Assembly: GCA_943330455.2 (NCBI GenBank)
Contig: CALQHT020000010.1
Location: 1-43,241, forward strand
DNA: 43,241 nt
Reading direction: 5' to 3'
From: Nitrosovibrio sp. Nv4
GTDB taxonomy: Bacteria > Pseudomonadota > Alphaproteobacteria > Acetobacterales > Acetobacteraceae
Below are positions 7,575 through 16,908 of this stretch, piece after piece. Each line of letters begins with the position of its first letter. Position 1 is the first letter of the stretch. Both the position numbers and the translations under genes were made by a program. The notes beneath the pieces were generated by a model that was not told the DNA's origin, ran no database searches, and was given only the letters and a program-made list of their open reading frames with translations.

Positions 7575-7737
7575 TGACACCGGCCGATATCAGGAGCGAA
7601 CCGCGATGCGACACAAGCTCGTGCGCGGTTCGCCACCCCTGGCATCGAAAACGGCCCGCCCGGGCAAATCCATCCGACGCCATCAGTCGGGCGACCGACC
7701 GCGACACCCCTTCCAACCGCTTTTACGCATGTCGGGG

Positions 7738-7766
7738 TTGCGACTTCGGACCGCTGACGCCATAGA
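7738..7766 (+). promoter_or_regulatory. Possible thrS promoter
   Basis: TTGCGA (7738-7743) and CATAGA (7761-7766) are spaced by 17 bases, about 32 bases before the thrS ATG. The boxes match the sigma70 consensus only in part. No T-box leader or tRNA-Thr-like operator was recognised. Confidence 0.3.
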
Positions 7767-7798
7767 CAGGCCTCCACATCAAATGGGAAGCCAGTCCG

Positions 7799-9733
7799 AT
7801 GCCCGCGATCACCCTGCCCGACGGTTCCGTGCGCCAGTTCGATGCGCCGGTGACGGGCACTACGGTGGCCGAGGCAATCGGGCCCGGCCTCGCACGTGCT
7901 GCCCTGGCGATGAAGGTCGATGGCAAACCCGTCGATATCTCCACCGAGATCGACCAAGACGCCCATGTCGTGTTCATCACCCGCCGGGACATCGATGCGC
8001 TGGAGATGATCCGCCACGACGCTGCCCATGTGCTGGCCGAAGCGGTGCAGGAACTGTTTCCCGGCACCCAGGTCACCATCGGCCCGTCGATCGAAAACGG
8101 CTTCTACTACGATTTTGCCCGCAACGATCCGTTCACGCCGGAGGATTTCGCCCCGATCGAAGCCAAAATGCGCGAAATCGTGGCGCGTGGCGCCCGGTTC
8201 GAGCGCCAGGTGATGGACCGGGAGGAGGCGATCGCCTTCTTCCAGGCCAAGGGCGAGAAATACAAGGCGCAGTTGATCGAGGACCTGCCGCGGTCCGAAG
8301 TCATCACCCTGTATCGCCAGGGCGAATGGATCGACCTGTGCCGCGGTCCGCATCTGCGCACGACGGCCGATATCGGCACCGCGTTCAAGCTGATGAAAGT
8401 GGCAGGGGCCTATTGGCGCGGCGATCACCGCAACGCGATGCTGTCGCGCATCTATGGCACCGCCTGGCGAGACCAGAAGGAACTCGACGCCTATCTGCAT
8501 CAGTTGGAAGAGGCGGAACGGCGCGACCATCGGCGGATCGGCAAGGATATGGGGCTGTTCCATATCCAGGAAGAAGCCGTCGGCTCGGTATTCTGGCATC
8601 CGAAGGGCTGGAAACTGTATCGCACCGCGGAAACCTATATGCGCCGCCGGCTGGACGCGTCCGGCTACCAGGAGGTGAAGACTCCGCAACTGGTGGATCG
8701 GATCCTGTGGGAGAAATCCGGCCACTGGGAAAACTACCGCCAGAACATGTTCATCGCGCATGTGGAGGACGAGGATAAGTCGCTCGCCCTGAAGCCGATG
8801 AACTGCCCCTGCCACGTGCAGATTTTCCGCCAGGGGCTGCGCTCCTACCGCGAACTGCCACTGCGCATGGCGGAATTCGGCGCCTGCCATCGCTACGAGC
8901 CATCCGGCGCGCTGCACGGCATCATGCGGGTGCGAGCCTTCACCCAGGACGATGCGCATATTTTCTGCACCGAGGCGCAGATCGCCCCGGAAACCGTGCG
9001 GTTCGTGGAGTTGCTATCCTCGATCTACCGCGATTTCGGGTTCGAAAGCTTCCGGGTGAAGTTCTCCGACCGGCCGGAGGCTCGCTCCGGCTCCGACGAT
9101 GTGTGGGACCAGGCCGAGGCGGCGTTGAAGGAAGCCTGCGCGACCGCCGGCGTAGAATACGAATTGAACCCCGGCGAAGGCGCGTTCTACGGCCCGAAGC
9201 TGGAATTCGTCCTGCGCGATGCCATCGGGCGCGACTGGCAATGCGGCACCTTGCAGGTCGATTTCGTGCTGCCCGAGCGGCTCGACGCTGAATATGTCGC
9301 GGAGGACGGCGCCCGCCATCGCCCGGTCATGCTGCATCGGGCCATCCTTGGCAGTTTCGAGCGGTTCCTGGGCATTCTGATCGAACAATATGCGGGGCGT
9401 TTCCCGCTGTGGCTGGCGCCGGTACAGGCGGTGGTGGCAACCATCGTGTCCGACGCCGATGCCTATGCCGAGGAAGTCGCCACCGCCCTGACCAAGGCCG
9501 GCCTGACCGTCCGGACCGATCTGACCAACCAAAAGATCAACGCCAAGGTCCGCGAGCACAGCCTGCTGCATGTGCCCGTACTGGCTGTCGTCGGCCGCAA
9601 GGAAGCCGAAACCAGGACCGTGGCGTTGCGGCGCCTGGGCGGATCGGCGCAGGACGTGGTGTCGCTGGAAGAAGCCGTCGCTCGTCTTGCGGCGGAAGCG
9701 ACGCCGCCCGATCTGCGGGCCGATCGCGTGTAG
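7799..9733 (+). CDS. thrS: Threonyl-tRNA synthetase
   Basis: 644 aa, full family length; charges tRNA-Thr with threonine in the cytoplasm. An N-terminal TGS domain (1-65) is followed by the editing domain with HDAAH and CRGPH, which hydrolyses Ser-tRNA-Thr. The class II catalytic core follows, with [10 protein letters not shown], motif 2 ([17 protein letters not shown]) and motif 3 ([14 protein letters not shown]); Cys, His and His of these segments form the zinc site that recognises threonine. The C-terminal anticodon-binding domain (from ~540) contains [15 protein letters not shown]. The ATG at 7799 begins the TGS domain; the Shine-Dalgarno is weak (GGGAAG). The thrS-infC neighbourhood is a common bacterial arrangement. 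Confidence 0.97.
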   Translation: MPAITLPDGSVRQFDAPVTGTTVAEAIGPGLARAALAMKVDGKPVDISTEIDQDAHVVFITRRDIDALEMIRHDAAHVLAEAVQELFPGTQVTIGPSIENGFYYDFARNDPFTPEDFAPIEAKMREIVARGARFERQVMDREEAIAFFQAKGEKYKAQLIEDLPRSEVITLYRQGEWIDLCRGPHLRTTADIGTAFKLMKVAGAYWRGDHRNAMLSRIYGTAWRDQKELDAYLHQLEEAERRDHRRIGKDMGLFHIQEEAVGSVFWHPKGWKLYRTAETYMRRRLDASGYQEVKTPQLVDRILWEKSGHWENYRQNMFIAHVEDEDKSLALKPMNCPCHVQIFRQGLRSYRELPLRMAEFGACHRYEPSGALHGIMRVRAFTQDDAHIFCTEAQIAPETVRFVELLSSIYRDFGFESFRVKFSDRPEARSGSDDVWDQAEAALKEACATAGVEYELNPGEGAFYGPKLEFVLRDAIGRDWQCGTLQVDFVLPERLDAEYVAEDGARHRPVMLHRAILGSFERFLGILIEQYAGRFPLWLAPVQAVVATIVSDADAYAEEVATALTKAGLTVRTDLTNQKINAKVREHSLLHVPVLAVVGRKEAETRTVALRRLGGSAQDVVSLEEAVARLAAEATPPDLRADRV

Positions 9734-9917
9734 GCCCCCCTTCCGAAGCGCCCGGCGTGGGGGCACCGAACGGAGCAATCTGCGTTCCCAGCGGCCGCGG
9801 GGCCTTTCACGGCCCTGCAATGTGCCCACATCAAGCGCAGTTCACTTGATCCCGAGCGCCAATATCGTCCACACTACGCCTTGGCTGCCGACGCGCGCCA
9901 TTTTTGCCAACGATGAC

Positions 9918-9931
9918 AGGAGACACCCATA
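9918..9931 (+). promoter_or_regulatory. infC: Shine-Dalgarno and non-standard AUA start of infC
   Basis: AGGAG at 9918-9922 is followed after six bases by an in-frame ATA at 9929. Discrimination against such codons by IF-3 is the known basis of infC autocontrol in E. coli, where the codon is AUU. Confidence 0.55.
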
Positions 9932-10465
9932 GCAAGAGGACCAATGCCCGCTTCGCCGACCCGCGACGGGCCCCGCGTGAATGAGGAGATTCGTTCCCCG
10001 CAGGTACGGCTGATCGACCAGGAAGGTGAGATGCTTGGCGTCATGACCGCACGTGAGGCCATTCAAAAGGCCTATGCGGTCGGCCTGGACCTGCTGGAAA
10101 TCAGTCCGAACGCCGAACCGCCGGTTTGCAAGATCCTCGATTTCGGCAAGTTCAAATACGAACAGCAAAAAAAGCGAAACGAAGCCAAGAAGAAGCAGAA
10201 GGTCATCGAGATCAAGGAGATCAAGGTCCGACCGAACATCGATGAAAACGATTATCAGGTGAAAATGCGCGCCATGAAGTCGTTCATCGAGGAAGGCGAC
10301 AAGGTCAAGGTCACCCTGCGCTTCCGGGGCCGTGAAATGGCCCACCAGGATATCGGTATTCGCGTGCTGGAACGTATCCGCGCCGAACTGGATGGCACCA
10401 CGAAAGTGGAGCAGATGCCCCGGATGGAAAATCGCCAGATGGTGATGGTCCTCTCGCCACGCTAG
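9929..10465 (+). CDS. infC: Translation initiation factor IF-3, probable AUA start
   Basis: 178 aa from ATA 9929, or 173 aa from ATG 9944. IF-3 binds the 30S subunit, keeps 50S away and checks the start codon. The N-domain contains [20 protein letters not shown] lysine-rich linker helix ([16 protein letters not shown]) and the C-domain ([30 protein letters not shown]) follow. The ATA at 9929 is in frame and has the better Shine-Dalgarno (AGGAG, 9918-9922, six bases away); the ATG has an AGAGGA only three bases off. Many infC genes use a rare start such as AUU, which lets IF-3 repress its own translation, so AUA fits the family but is not proven. The usual rpmI-rplT pair does not follow. Confidence 0.95.
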   Translation: MARGPMPASPTRDGPRVNEEIRSPQVRLIDQEGEMLGVMTAREAIQKAYAVGLDLLEISPNAEPPVCKILDFGKFKYEQQKKRNEAKKKQKVIEIKEIKVRPNIDENDYQVKMRAMKSFIEEGDKVKVTLRFRGREMAHQDIGIRVLERIRAELDGTTKVEQMPRMENRQMVMVLSPR

Positions 10466-10793
10466 GGTTTCGATTCCAACGGTGGCGAGCATCGGGCTGG
10501 CCATCACCTTACACTAACCGATGACCCATGGCCGCCCCCTCACCGTGATTGCCGGACCTGACCCGGCAACCCGCCCCCGCCGCTGAAGCGTGGGTTGCCG
10601 GGCCATGCTCGGCGATGACGAGGGGGCGGGCGGTGCACCGGGCTGGGGCTCGGGTCTTTGGTATAGCCCAGCAGGCAAGCCCTTGATGCCGCGTGCGGAG
10701 CATTGAACCGGCAGGATGGGGCGCGTCCCGCGGATTAACTGCGCACGAACCCGCCATGGGAGGCTTAAGCCAGTCCGCCCCCAATCCGTGGGT
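10466..10793. other. Intergenic stretch between infC and the methyltransferase gene
   Basis: 328 bases between two converging genes. Its main content is the long composite palindrome at 10532-10629. No open reading frame with convincing protein features and no rpmI or rplT remnant was seen. Confidence 0.5.
10532..10629. repeat. Long composite inverted repeat (intergenic palindromic element)
   Basis: The outer arms CCGCCCCCTC (10532-10541) and GAGGGGGCGG (10620-10629) are perfect complements. Inner arms CCCGGCAACCC (10562-10572) and GGGTTGCCGGG (10592-10602) are also perfect, with partial pairing between. The TTGCCGG-type core resembles dispersed palindromic elements of alphaproteobacteria. 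It lies between two converging genes and may also act as a two-way terminator. Confidence 0.7.
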
Positions 10794-11396
10794 TCAAACG
10801 CTCAGGCGTGTCAGGAAGTGCAGGTTCCGTTCGAACACCAGGGACGCGGGGAACGGATACAGCCCCATATCCTCATTGCGAGCCTCCTGAACCAGGCCAA
10901 TGTCGGCAAACGCCTTCCTCCAGGCCGAATCAGACCAGTAGTTGTAGGGCAGTACGACGCCGTGATGGGCGTTCCCCACCCAATCCATCAGGCGCAGCGT
11001 CGCATAGGCGATCGGGGAGTTACGCCGGTGGTCCTTCAGAACCACCGCGACGCGGGCGACCCGCTTGGCCTCTCGCAGCAGCACCGTGGGATCGTCGGTG
11101 TGGTGCAGCACGTCGACAAACATCACCACATCGAATGACCGGTCGGCGAAGGGCAGGTGCACGCCATCGAATTCCTGGACCGGGACCTTGGTATCCGGCC
11201 GCACCATCACATCCACGCCGGTGACCGACAATTCCGGGCGGTGTTGCTGCAGCAATGCCGCGATCGTCCCGTCGCCGCACCCAACATCCAAAACGTCGCG
11301 CGCCCCACCGGGAATCGCGCCGGCAATCGCCTCGGCCAGGACACGCACGCGCCGCTTGAATACCAATTGCCCATGCAAGGCACCCACTGGATTCAT
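10794..11396 (-). CDS. Class I SAM-dependent methyltransferase
   Basis: 200 aa. Motif I (DVLDVGCGDG, residues ~34-43) binds S-adenosylmethionine. Motif II acid (SVTGVDV), the downstream FDVVMFVDVLHHTDDP (motif IV region) and VAVVLKDH complete a Rossmann-type methyltransferase of the Methyltransf_11 kind. The C-terminal half (LRLMDWVGNAHHGVVLPYNYWS) is often seen in enzymes acting on small molecules or lipids, but the substrate cannot be inferred. The ATG at 11396 is preferred over an upstream start at 11441 because it has a Shine-Dalgarno (GGAGAGG) about eight bases ahead. It stands alone on the minus strand between plus-strand genes, so it is probably monocistronic. Confidence 0.85.
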   Translation of the reverse strand: MNPVGALHGQLVFKRRVRVLAEAIAGAIPGGARDVLDVGCGDGTIAALLQQHRPELSVTGVDVMVRPDTKVPVQEFDGVHLPFADRSFDVVMFVDVLHHTDDPTVLLREAKRVARVAVVLKDHRRNSPIAYATLRLMDWVGNAHHGVVLPYNYWSDSAWRKAFADIGLVQEARNEDMGLYPFPASLVFERNLHFLTRLSV

Positions 11397-11550
11397 GCCA
11401 ATTCCTCTCCGAATTCCACAGCCCATGGTCTGCCAAACCAATCGCTGCGTTCTGGTTACGTGACCGCCGGCCCTGTGCCGATCCGCACCACGTTTGCGAC
11501 GCTCGACCGGGTCGGGCTAGCTTCACTGATCGAGACAATGGAGAAAATAC

Positions 11551-11994
11551 ATGCTTGCCCCAAAGGCCCCATCCTGGGTGGCCGAATTCCGCGCCTTCGT
11601 CATGCGCGGCAACGTCGTTGACCTTGCGGTCGGTATCATCATCGGCGCGGCGTTCACCGGCGTTGTCGGCAGTCTGGTGAAGGACGTGTTTAACCCGGTG
11701 CTGGGTATTCTTACCGGTGGGGTCGATTTCTCCAATGTGTTTTTCGCGCTGAACGGCCAGACCTATGCCAACCTGGAAGATGCCAAAAAGGCCGGCGCAC
11801 CGACCGTCAATATCGGCCTGTTCATCAACGCGATCATCCAGTTCTTGATCGTCAGCTTCGCGGTGTTCTGGCTGGTTAAGGTCCTGACCCGGCTGCAAGT
11901 CCGGGAAGACGCAAAGGCGGCCGCCCCCGGCCCCAACAAGACCGAGGTGCTGTTGGCGGAAATCCGCGATCTGTTGAAGGCGAAAGCACCCTGA
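11551..11994 (+). CDS. mscL: Large-conductance mechanosensitive channel MscL
   Basis: 147 aa, normal length. MscL forms a pentameric inner-membrane pore that opens under strong membrane tension and releases solutes during osmotic downshock. The amphipathic N-terminal helix (WVAEFRAFVMRGNVVDLA) leads into TM1 (VGIIIGAAFTGVVGSLVKD), which lines the pore. A periplasmic loop follows, then TM2 (INAIIQFLIVSFAVFWLV) and a cytoplasmic helical bundle (EVLLAEIRDLLKA). A GGAGAAAA Shine-Dalgarno precedes the ATG. No close operon partner is evident. Confidence 0.96.
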   Translation: MLAPKAPSWVAEFRAFVMRGNVVDLAVGIIIGAAFTGVVGSLVKDVFNPVLGILTGGVDFSNVFFALNGQTYANLEDAKKAGAPTVNIGLFINAIIQFLIVSFAVFWLVKVLTRLQVREDAKAAAPGPNKTEVLLAEIRDLLKAKAP

Positions 11995-12075
11995 TGCCGG
12001 CCTGAGCTGCCGGGGGGTTGCCGCGCCGGGGAGTTCCGCGCCAGGATCGCCGCTGGATTGGTGGGAGAGTGTGAG

Positions 12076-13149
12076 ATGCAGTTCGGATGGCTGACCCTGG
12101 CCCTGTCACCCTCCCCCGCGGAAGATGCCGTTCGGATCGACCAACAGATCGAGCAGGTCTGCTTCGCCGAACAACTGGGCTTCGCCGATGTCTGGCTGAC
12201 CGAGCATTATTTCACCGGTGAAAGCGTCTACAACGATGCGCTGCTGTTCGCGGCCGCGCTCTGCATGAAGACGGAGCGCATTCGCATCGGCTTCGCGGTC
12301 GTGCAGATGCCGTTCCACCACCCGGTCCGCCTCGCGGTGCAACTGGCGCTGCTGGACAATCTCAGCAAGGGCCGGATCGATGTCGGGGTCGGCAAGGGCA
12401 CCGTCTACAACGAGTATGAATTCGTCGGCCACGGCCTGCGTAGCGACGACAGCCGCGAACGGATGGAAGAGTCGATCGACATCCTGCAACGCGCCTGGCA
12501 GGAAGCGCCGCTCACCTATGAGGGCAAATACTACAAGATCCATGTGCCGGAGATCCGTCCCCGACCCGTCCAGCTTCCCGGACCGCCGCTGTGGCGCAGT
12601 GTGATCTCTCCCGGTTCATTCACCGATTGCGGGCGGCGCGGGATTCCCATTCTGACCTCTCGGCTACCGGTCGCGCGCATCAAGGAGCGGTGGCAGCTTT
12701 ACGAAGCTGGGCTGGAAGCGGGCGGGCACGATGAGGCGACACGCTCGCGTCTGCTGGCGCAGAGCGCGCTCTGGCGCAATGTCTACGTCGCGGACTCTGA
12801 TGCGCAGGCCGAGGACGAGTTGTCAGAACTGCTACTCCACACCCGATCCCACATGATGCATGTCCGGGAGGCGCATAATCCCGCCGATTTCCGGGTCGAC
12901 CCGATCAACCTGAACGCCTGGACCAACCCGAGCGTGGGCGATCCCGAGGCTCTGGCGTTCATGCTGGATAGTGGGTGTCTGTTTGGCTCCCCGGCGCGGG
13001 TCCGCGAGCAGGTGGCGGAACTGCGCAATGTCGGCGTCCAGCATCTGCTGTGTCAAACCGGTTTCGGCGACATGAGCCATGCGGCCAACATGGCGTCGAT
13101 GCGCCGGTTCGGCGAACAGGTGATGCCAGCGTTCCGGGATGCGCCCTGA
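12076..13149 (+). CDS. Luciferase-like (LLM class) flavin-dependent monooxygenase
   Basis: 357 aa. It shows the bacterial-luciferase TIM-barrel pattern: MQFGWLTLALSPS strand 1, GFADVWLTEHYF (strand 2 with the conserved E-H), TERIRIGFAVVQMPFHHPVRLA and GRIDVGVGKGTVYNEYEFVG. Such enzymes oxidise an organic substrate with reduced FMN supplied by a separate reductase; none is adjacent. The ATG at 12076 is chosen over a GTG at 12058 because GGGAGAG lies seven to twelve bases before it. A RutA-like enzyme follows after 47 bases, so the pair is probably cotranscribed. The substrate is unknown. Confidence 0.88.
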   Translation: MQFGWLTLALSPSPAEDAVRIDQQIEQVCFAEQLGFADVWLTEHYFTGESVYNDALLFAAALCMKTERIRIGFAVVQMPFHHPVRLAVQLALLDNLSKGRIDVGVGKGTVYNEYEFVGHGLRSDDSRERMEESIDILQRAWQEAPLTYEGKYYKIHVPEIRPRPVQLPGPPLWRSVISPGSFTDCGRRGIPILTSRLPVARIKERWQLYEAGLEAGGHDEATRSRLLAQSALWRNVYVADSDAQAEDELSELLLHTRSHMMHVREAHNPADFRVDPINLNAWTNPSVGDPEALAFMLDSGCLFGSPARVREQVAELRNVGVQHLLCQTGFGDMSHAANMASMRRFGEQVMPAFRDAP

Positions 13150-13196
13150 ACCAGGTGGCGGACTGCGAACAATCAGGTTTTTGACAGGAGCGGGCA

Positions 13197-14279
13197 GTGC
13201 AACTCGGCGTATTCATACCGATCGGCAACAATGGATGGCTGATTTCCACCACGTCCCCGCAATACAAGCCCAGCTTCGATCTGAACCGGACGGTGGTGCA
13301 GAAGGCGGAGGCGTACGGGTTCGATTTCGCCCTGTCGATGATCAAGCTGCATGGCTTCGCCGGGAAATCCGAGTTCTGGGACTACAATCTGGGGTCCTTC
13401 ACCCTGATGGCCGGTCTGGCCGCGGTGACCGAGCGGATCAAGCTGTTTGCCACCTGTGCGGTGCTGACCATGCCGCCTCCGCTGACAGCGCGCATGGCGG
13501 TGACGATCGACAGCATCGCCAAGGGGCGGTTCGGGATCAACATCGTATCCGGCTGGCAGCGCCGCGAATACGCACAGATGGGAATCTGGCCGGGATCAGA
13601 GCACTATCGTCGGCGCTACGAGTATTGCACCGAATACGTGACCATCATGCGAGAGCTATGGGAAACCGGGCGGTCCGACTTCAAGGGCGATTTCTTCCAG
13701 ATGGACGATTGCCGGTGCCTGCCGCTGCCGACCGACAAGATCTCCATCATCTGCGCGGCCCAGAGCGACGCCGGCACCCGCTATGCCGCGCAACATGCCG
13801 ACTATAATTTCTGCTCCAGCTTCGGGGTCAACATGCCCGAAGCGGTCGGCCAGAGCGTGTCACGTCTGGTGGCCGCCACCAAGGAGACGGGGCGCGTCTG
13901 CAACGCGCTGGTCTCGATCATGGTGATCGCGGACGAGACCGATGCGGCCGCCATGGCGAAGTGGGAGCATTACAAGGACGGGATCGACCTGGAGGCGATC
14001 GCCTGGCGCGAAGCCCAGGCCGAGGACGACCCGACTCGCGATCCCTTCGCCGGCCCCAACAAGCGCAAGACCTTCGGGACCCAACGTTTACCTTCGGTGG
14101 GCGGCGTCCTGGTCGGCTCCTACGCGTCGATCGCGCGGATGCTGGATCAGTTGGGGTCCATCCCAGGCGTGGACGGGGTAATGCTGAGCTTCGACGAGTT
14201 CGTCACGGGCATCGACAATTTCGGTCGTTACGTCTTGCCGCTGATGACGTGTCGGGAGGCAATGGTGGGTGCGTGCTAG
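13197..14279 (+). CDS. rutA: RutA-like pyrimidine monooxygenase
   Basis: 360 aa, the expected length. The N-terminus (LGVFIPIGNNGWLISTTSP) and later blocks (FDFALSMIKLHGF, KSEFWDYNLGSFTLMAGL, RFGINIVSGWQRREYAQMG, SDFKGDFFQMDDCR, ICAAQSDAGTRYAAQ) match what is known of RutA, the FMN-dependent enzyme that opens the uracil ring between N3 and C4. The start is GTG at 13197, with AGGAG nine bases upstream. None of rutB-rutG is present nearby, in particular no flavin reductase RutF, so those functions must be elsewhere or the enzyme serves another amide or N-heterocycle. A strong hairpin follows the stop. Confidence 0.82.
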   Translation: MQLGVFIPIGNNGWLISTTSPQYKPSFDLNRTVVQKAEAYGFDFALSMIKLHGFAGKSEFWDYNLGSFTLMAGLAAVTERIKLFATCAVLTMPPPLTARMAVTIDSIAKGRFGINIVSGWQRREYAQMGIWPGSEHYRRRYEYCTEYVTIMRELWETGRSDFKGDFFQMDDCRCLPLPTDKISIICAAQSDAGTRYAAQHADYNFCSSFGVNMPEAVGQSVSRLVAATKETGRVCNALVSIMVIADETDAAAMAKWEHYKDGIDLEAIAWREAQAEDDPTRDPFAGPNKRKTFGTQRLPSVGGVLVGSYASIARMLDQLGSIPGVDGVMLSFDEFVTGIDNFGRYVLPLMTCREAMVGAC

Positions 14280-14289
14280 CGGACCGTAC

Positions 14290-14324
14290 AGCGAGAAGGG
14301 CGGGTGTGACCCCGCCCTTCCGCT
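14290..14324. terminator. Bidirectional terminator between rutA-like gene and rplQ
   Basis: A 10-bp perfect stem GAAGGGCGGG/CCCGCCCTTC (14295-14304 and 14311-14320) with a 6-base loop is extended by AGCG/CGCT. On the plus strand TTGTGTCGTT follows. It lies between two converging stop codons (14279 and 14346) and can serve both. Confidence 0.75.
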
Positions 14325-14345
14325 TGTGTCGTTCGGACTGCTGGC

Positions 14346-14771
14346 TCAGTCCTCGGTCGAGTCGTCTTCGGCCTTTTCCTGCACGGGGCCGCTATCGAGC
14401 CCCTTTGCGCCGGGATCACGGTCGATCAGTTCGATGACCGCCATGTCAGCCGCATCGCCGTAGCGGACGCCGGCCTTCAGAACGCGCGTGTAACCACCTG
14501 ACCGCGCGCGATACCGTTCGGCCAACGTCCCGAACAGCTTGGCCACGATCACGTCGTCGCGCAGTTCGGCATAGGCCAAACGCCGGTTCGCGAGCCCCCC
14601 CTTCTTGCCCAGGGTGATCAGCTTCTCCGCGACGGGACGAAGCTCCTTCGCCTTGGGCAGAGTCGTGGTGATCTGCTCGTGCTTGATGAGTGCGGTGGCC
14701 ATGTTCCGGAACATGGCAAGCCGGTGAGTGGATGTAACGCCGAGCTTCCGGCCGGCTACCCCGTGACGCAT
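14346..14771 (-). CDS. rplQ: 50S ribosomal protein L17
   Basis: 141 aa, usual length with a short acidic tail. It opens with [23 protein letters not shown], the L17 signature, followed by [20 protein letters not shown]17 sits near the peptide exit tunnel of the 50S subunit. It is the last gene of the rpsM-rpsK-rpoA-rplQ group, 20 bases after rpoA, and is followed by a strong hairpin. The C-terminal residues ([10 protein letters not shown]) are variable in the family. Confidence 0.97.
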   Translation of the reverse strand: MRHGVAGRKLGVTSTHRLAMFRNMATALIKHEQITTTLPKAKELRPVAEKLITLGKKGGLANRRLAYAELRDDVIVAKLFGTLAERYRARSGGYTRVLKAGVRYGDAADMAVIELIDRDPGAKGLDSGPVQEKAEDDSTED

Positions 14772-14791
14772 GGTTCAGTCCCCTTACCCGC

Positions 14792-15823
14792 CTAGAACGG
14801 CTCTTCGAGCCGCTTGGCTAGGTCTTCGATGTTTTCCGGCGGCCATCCCGGCACGGTGATGCCCAAGGACAGGCCCATGGAGGTGAGCACTTCCTTGATT
14901 TCGTTCAGGGATTTGCGCCCGAAATTCGGGGTGCGCAGCATCTCCTGTTCGCTCTTCTGCACCAGATCGCCGATATAGACGATGTTGTCGTTCTTCAGAC
15001 AATTCGCGCTACGGACCGACAATTCGAGCTCATCGACCTTGCGCAGCAGATTGCGGTTGAACGGCAGGTCATCCTGCGGCTCCTCGGCACGGATCTGTTG
15101 CGGCTCATCAAAGTTGATGAAGAGCTGAAACTGATCCTGCAGGATGCGCGCGGCCAGGGCCACGGCGTCTTCCGGCGTGACCGCGCCATTGGTTTCGACC
15201 GTCAGCAGCAGTTTGTCATAGTCGGTAACCTGACCGACGCGGGTCTGATCAACACGATAGGACACGCGACGGACCGGGGAGTAGATGCTGTCAACCGGGA
15301 TCAGTCCGATCGGGGCATCTTCAGGCCGATTGACGCCGGAGGGCTGGTAACCCTTGCCGAGATTGACCGTGAACTCCATGCCGAGCTTCACACCGTCATC
15401 CAAGGTGCAGATCACGAGTTCGGGGTTCATGATGTCGATATCGTGACCCGCCTGGATCTGGCCGGCCCGCACTTCGCCAGGACCGGTCGCGGTCAGGGTC
15501 ATACGCTTCGGCCCTTCCCCGTGCATCCGCAGAGCGAGTTGCTTGATGTTCAGCACGATATCGGTGACGTCTTCCCGCACGCCCGGAATGCTGCTGAACT
15601 CATGCAGCACGCCGTCGATCTGAACCGCGGTGACCGCCGCGCCTTGCAGAGACGACAGCAGGATACGACGGATCGCGTTCCCGAGGGTCATGCCAAAGCC
15701 GCGTTCCAACGGTTCGGCGACGATCGTGGCAACCCGCGCCGGATCGGCGCCTGGCTCGACCTCGAGTTTTTCGGGCTTGATCAGAGATTGCCAATTTCTC
15801 TGAATGACTGCGCTCTGCCTCAT
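14792..15823 (-). CDS. rpoA: RNA polymerase alpha subunit
   Basis: 343 aa. The N-terminal domain, which dimerises and nucleates assembly of beta and beta', shows [21 protein letters not shown] and [16 protein letters not shown]. After a linker (~235-250), the C-terminal domain that contacts DNA UP elements and activators shows [18 protein letters not shown]. The ATG at 15823 is used ([15 protein letters not shown] follows); an upstream in-frame start at 15862 would add 13 unconserved residues. GAAAGG lies upstream. Together with rpoB and rpoC in this window, all core subunits except omega are encoded here. Confidence 0.97.
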   Translation of the reverse strand: MRQSAVIQRNWQSLIKPEKLEVEPGADPARVATIVAEPLERGFGMTLGNAIRRILLSSLQGAAVTAVQIDGVLHEFSSIPGVREDVTDIVLNIKQLALRMHGEGPKRMTLTATGPGEVRAGQIQAGHDIDIMNPELVICTLDDGVKLGMEFTVNLGKGYQPSGVNRPEDAPIGLIPVDSIYSPVRRVSYRVDQTRVGQVTDYDKLLLTVETNGAVTPEDAVALAARILQDQFQLFINFDEPQQIRAEEPQDDLPFNRNLLRKVDELELSVRSANCLKNDNIVYIGDLVQKSEQEMLRTPNFGRKSLNEIKEVLTSMGLSLGITVPGWPPENIEDLAKRLEEPF

Positions 15824-15922
15824 GCAACCAATACCTTTCGGACCGCTAAGAATGCGGCCCATGTCCCGTGGACAGTAGCATATCGCCGGCTCCCACCGCC
15901 CTGTGCGGCGACAGCCAGACGA

Positions 15923-16315
15923 TCAGACGCGGCGACGCTTACGCGGCCGGCATCCGTTATGGGGGATCGGCGTCATATCGCGGATGGCCGAGACCGAAAA
16001 TCCAACGGCCTGCAACGCACGCAACGCGCTCTCCCGCCCGGAGCCGGGGCCACTGACCTCGATCTCCAGCGTCTCCATGCCATGTTCGCGCGCTTTGCGT
16101 CCGGCATCCTCAGCGGCGACCTGCGCGGCGTATGGCGTGGACTTGCGGCTGCCCTTGAACCCTTGGCTGCCGGCGGACGACCAGGCGATCGCATTGCCTT
16201 GCGCATCGGTGATGGTGATCACGGTATTATTGAAAGTGGCGGCGACATGCGCCACCCCTGCAATAATGTTCTTGCGCTCCTTGCGGCGCGGGCGAGCCGC
16301 GGCGGGTTTCGCCAT
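15923..16315 (-). CDS. rpsK: 30S ribosomal protein S11
   Basis: 130 aa, standard length. Family blocks [35 protein letters not shown] and the basic C-terminus [17 protein letters not shown] are all present. S11 lies on the 30S platform next to S18 and helps form the mRNA exit. It lies between rpsM and rpoA in the alpha-operon order. Confidence 0.97.
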   Translation of the reverse strand: MAKPAAARPRRKERKNIIAGVAHVAATFNNTVITITDAQGNAIAWSSAGSQGFKGSRKSTPYAAQVAAEDAGRKAREHGMETLEIEVSGPGSGRESALRALQAVGFSVSAIRDMTPIPHNGCRPRKRRRV

Positions 16316-16394
16316 GATACTTGATCCTGCTCCAACTGCTCACCGAACCGGAAACCGGACGGTGATAAACCCTCAACGAAAACCCGTGGTCGGG

Positions 16395-16772
16395 TTACTT
16401 CGTCACTTTCTTCTTGCCGGCAATCGCGACGGCCTTGCCCTTGCGGGTGCGCGCATTGGTATGCGTGCGCTGGCCACGAACCGGGAGACCGCGACGATGA
16501 CGCAGGCCGCGATAGCAGCCCAGGTCCATCAGTCGCTTGATGTTCATCGCGACTTCACGCCGCAGATCACCTTCGACGCGATAGTCTCGGTCGATCAGTT
16601 CGCGGATCTTGAGGACCTCATCATCGGACAGTTGGTTGACCCGCCTGTCGTCAGGGATCCCGAGCTTCCCGCAGATCTCGGCGGCCTTGGTCGGGCCAAT
16701 ACCGTAGATGTAGCGGAGCCCGATGGTCACTCGCTTGTTCGTCGGGATGTTCACGCCGGCAATACGCGCCAC
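16395..16772 (-). CDS. rpsM: 30S ribosomal protein S13
   Basis: 125 aa. [26 protein letters not shown] and the C-terminal [21 protein letters not shown] are the S13 hallmarks; the extended tail reaches the P-site tRNA. It is the first gene of the alpha operon here, preceded by a leader of about 100 bases with a perfect hairpin and by a good sigma70-like promoter. The expected rpmJ is not next to it. Confidence 0.97.
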   Translation of the reverse strand: MARIAGVNIPTNKRVTIGLRYIYGIGPTKAAEICGKLGIPDDRRVNQLSDDEVLKIRELIDRDYRVEGDLRREVAMNIKRLMDLGCYRGLRHRRGLPVRGQRTHTNARTRKGKAVAIAGKKKVTK

Positions 16773-16788
16773 GCTCGACTCTCCTGTC

Positions 16789-16808
16789 GTCTGATGCTGT
16801 CATCAGAC
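16789..16808 (-). promoter_or_regulatory. Leader hairpin upstream of rpsM
   Basis: A perfect 8-bp stem GTCTGATG/CATCAGAC with a 4-base loop lies 16 bases upstream of the rpsM start. In E. coli the alpha-operon leader is folded and bound by S4; rpsD is not in this cluster, so any control by this hairpin is a guess. Confidence 0.4.
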
Positions 16809-16880
16809 CGTTAACTGCCCCGAAGGACTGGAATGCGCACAAGCGGCGCCAACCCACATGGGGCTGCGCCGGAGCGCGGG

Positions 16881-16908
16881 ACTATAGTCGGCAGCGCGCC
16901 AGAGTCAA
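16881..16908 (-). promoter_or_regulatory. Sigma70-type promoter of the rpsM-rpsK-rpoA-rplQ group
   Basis: On the minus strand TTGACT (16908-16903) and TATAGT (16886-16881) are spaced by 16 bases. Both boxes match the consensus at five of six positions. Transcription would start near 16874, giving a leader of about 100 bases before rpsM. Confidence 0.65.

Noticed and set aside
7541-7798. T-box or tRNA-like leader before thrS
   Set aside because: No T-box sequence, specifier loop or terminator/antiterminator pair was seen.
13139-13807. Second frame across the start of the RutA-like gene
   Set aside because: It is an out-of-frame shadow with no domain signal.
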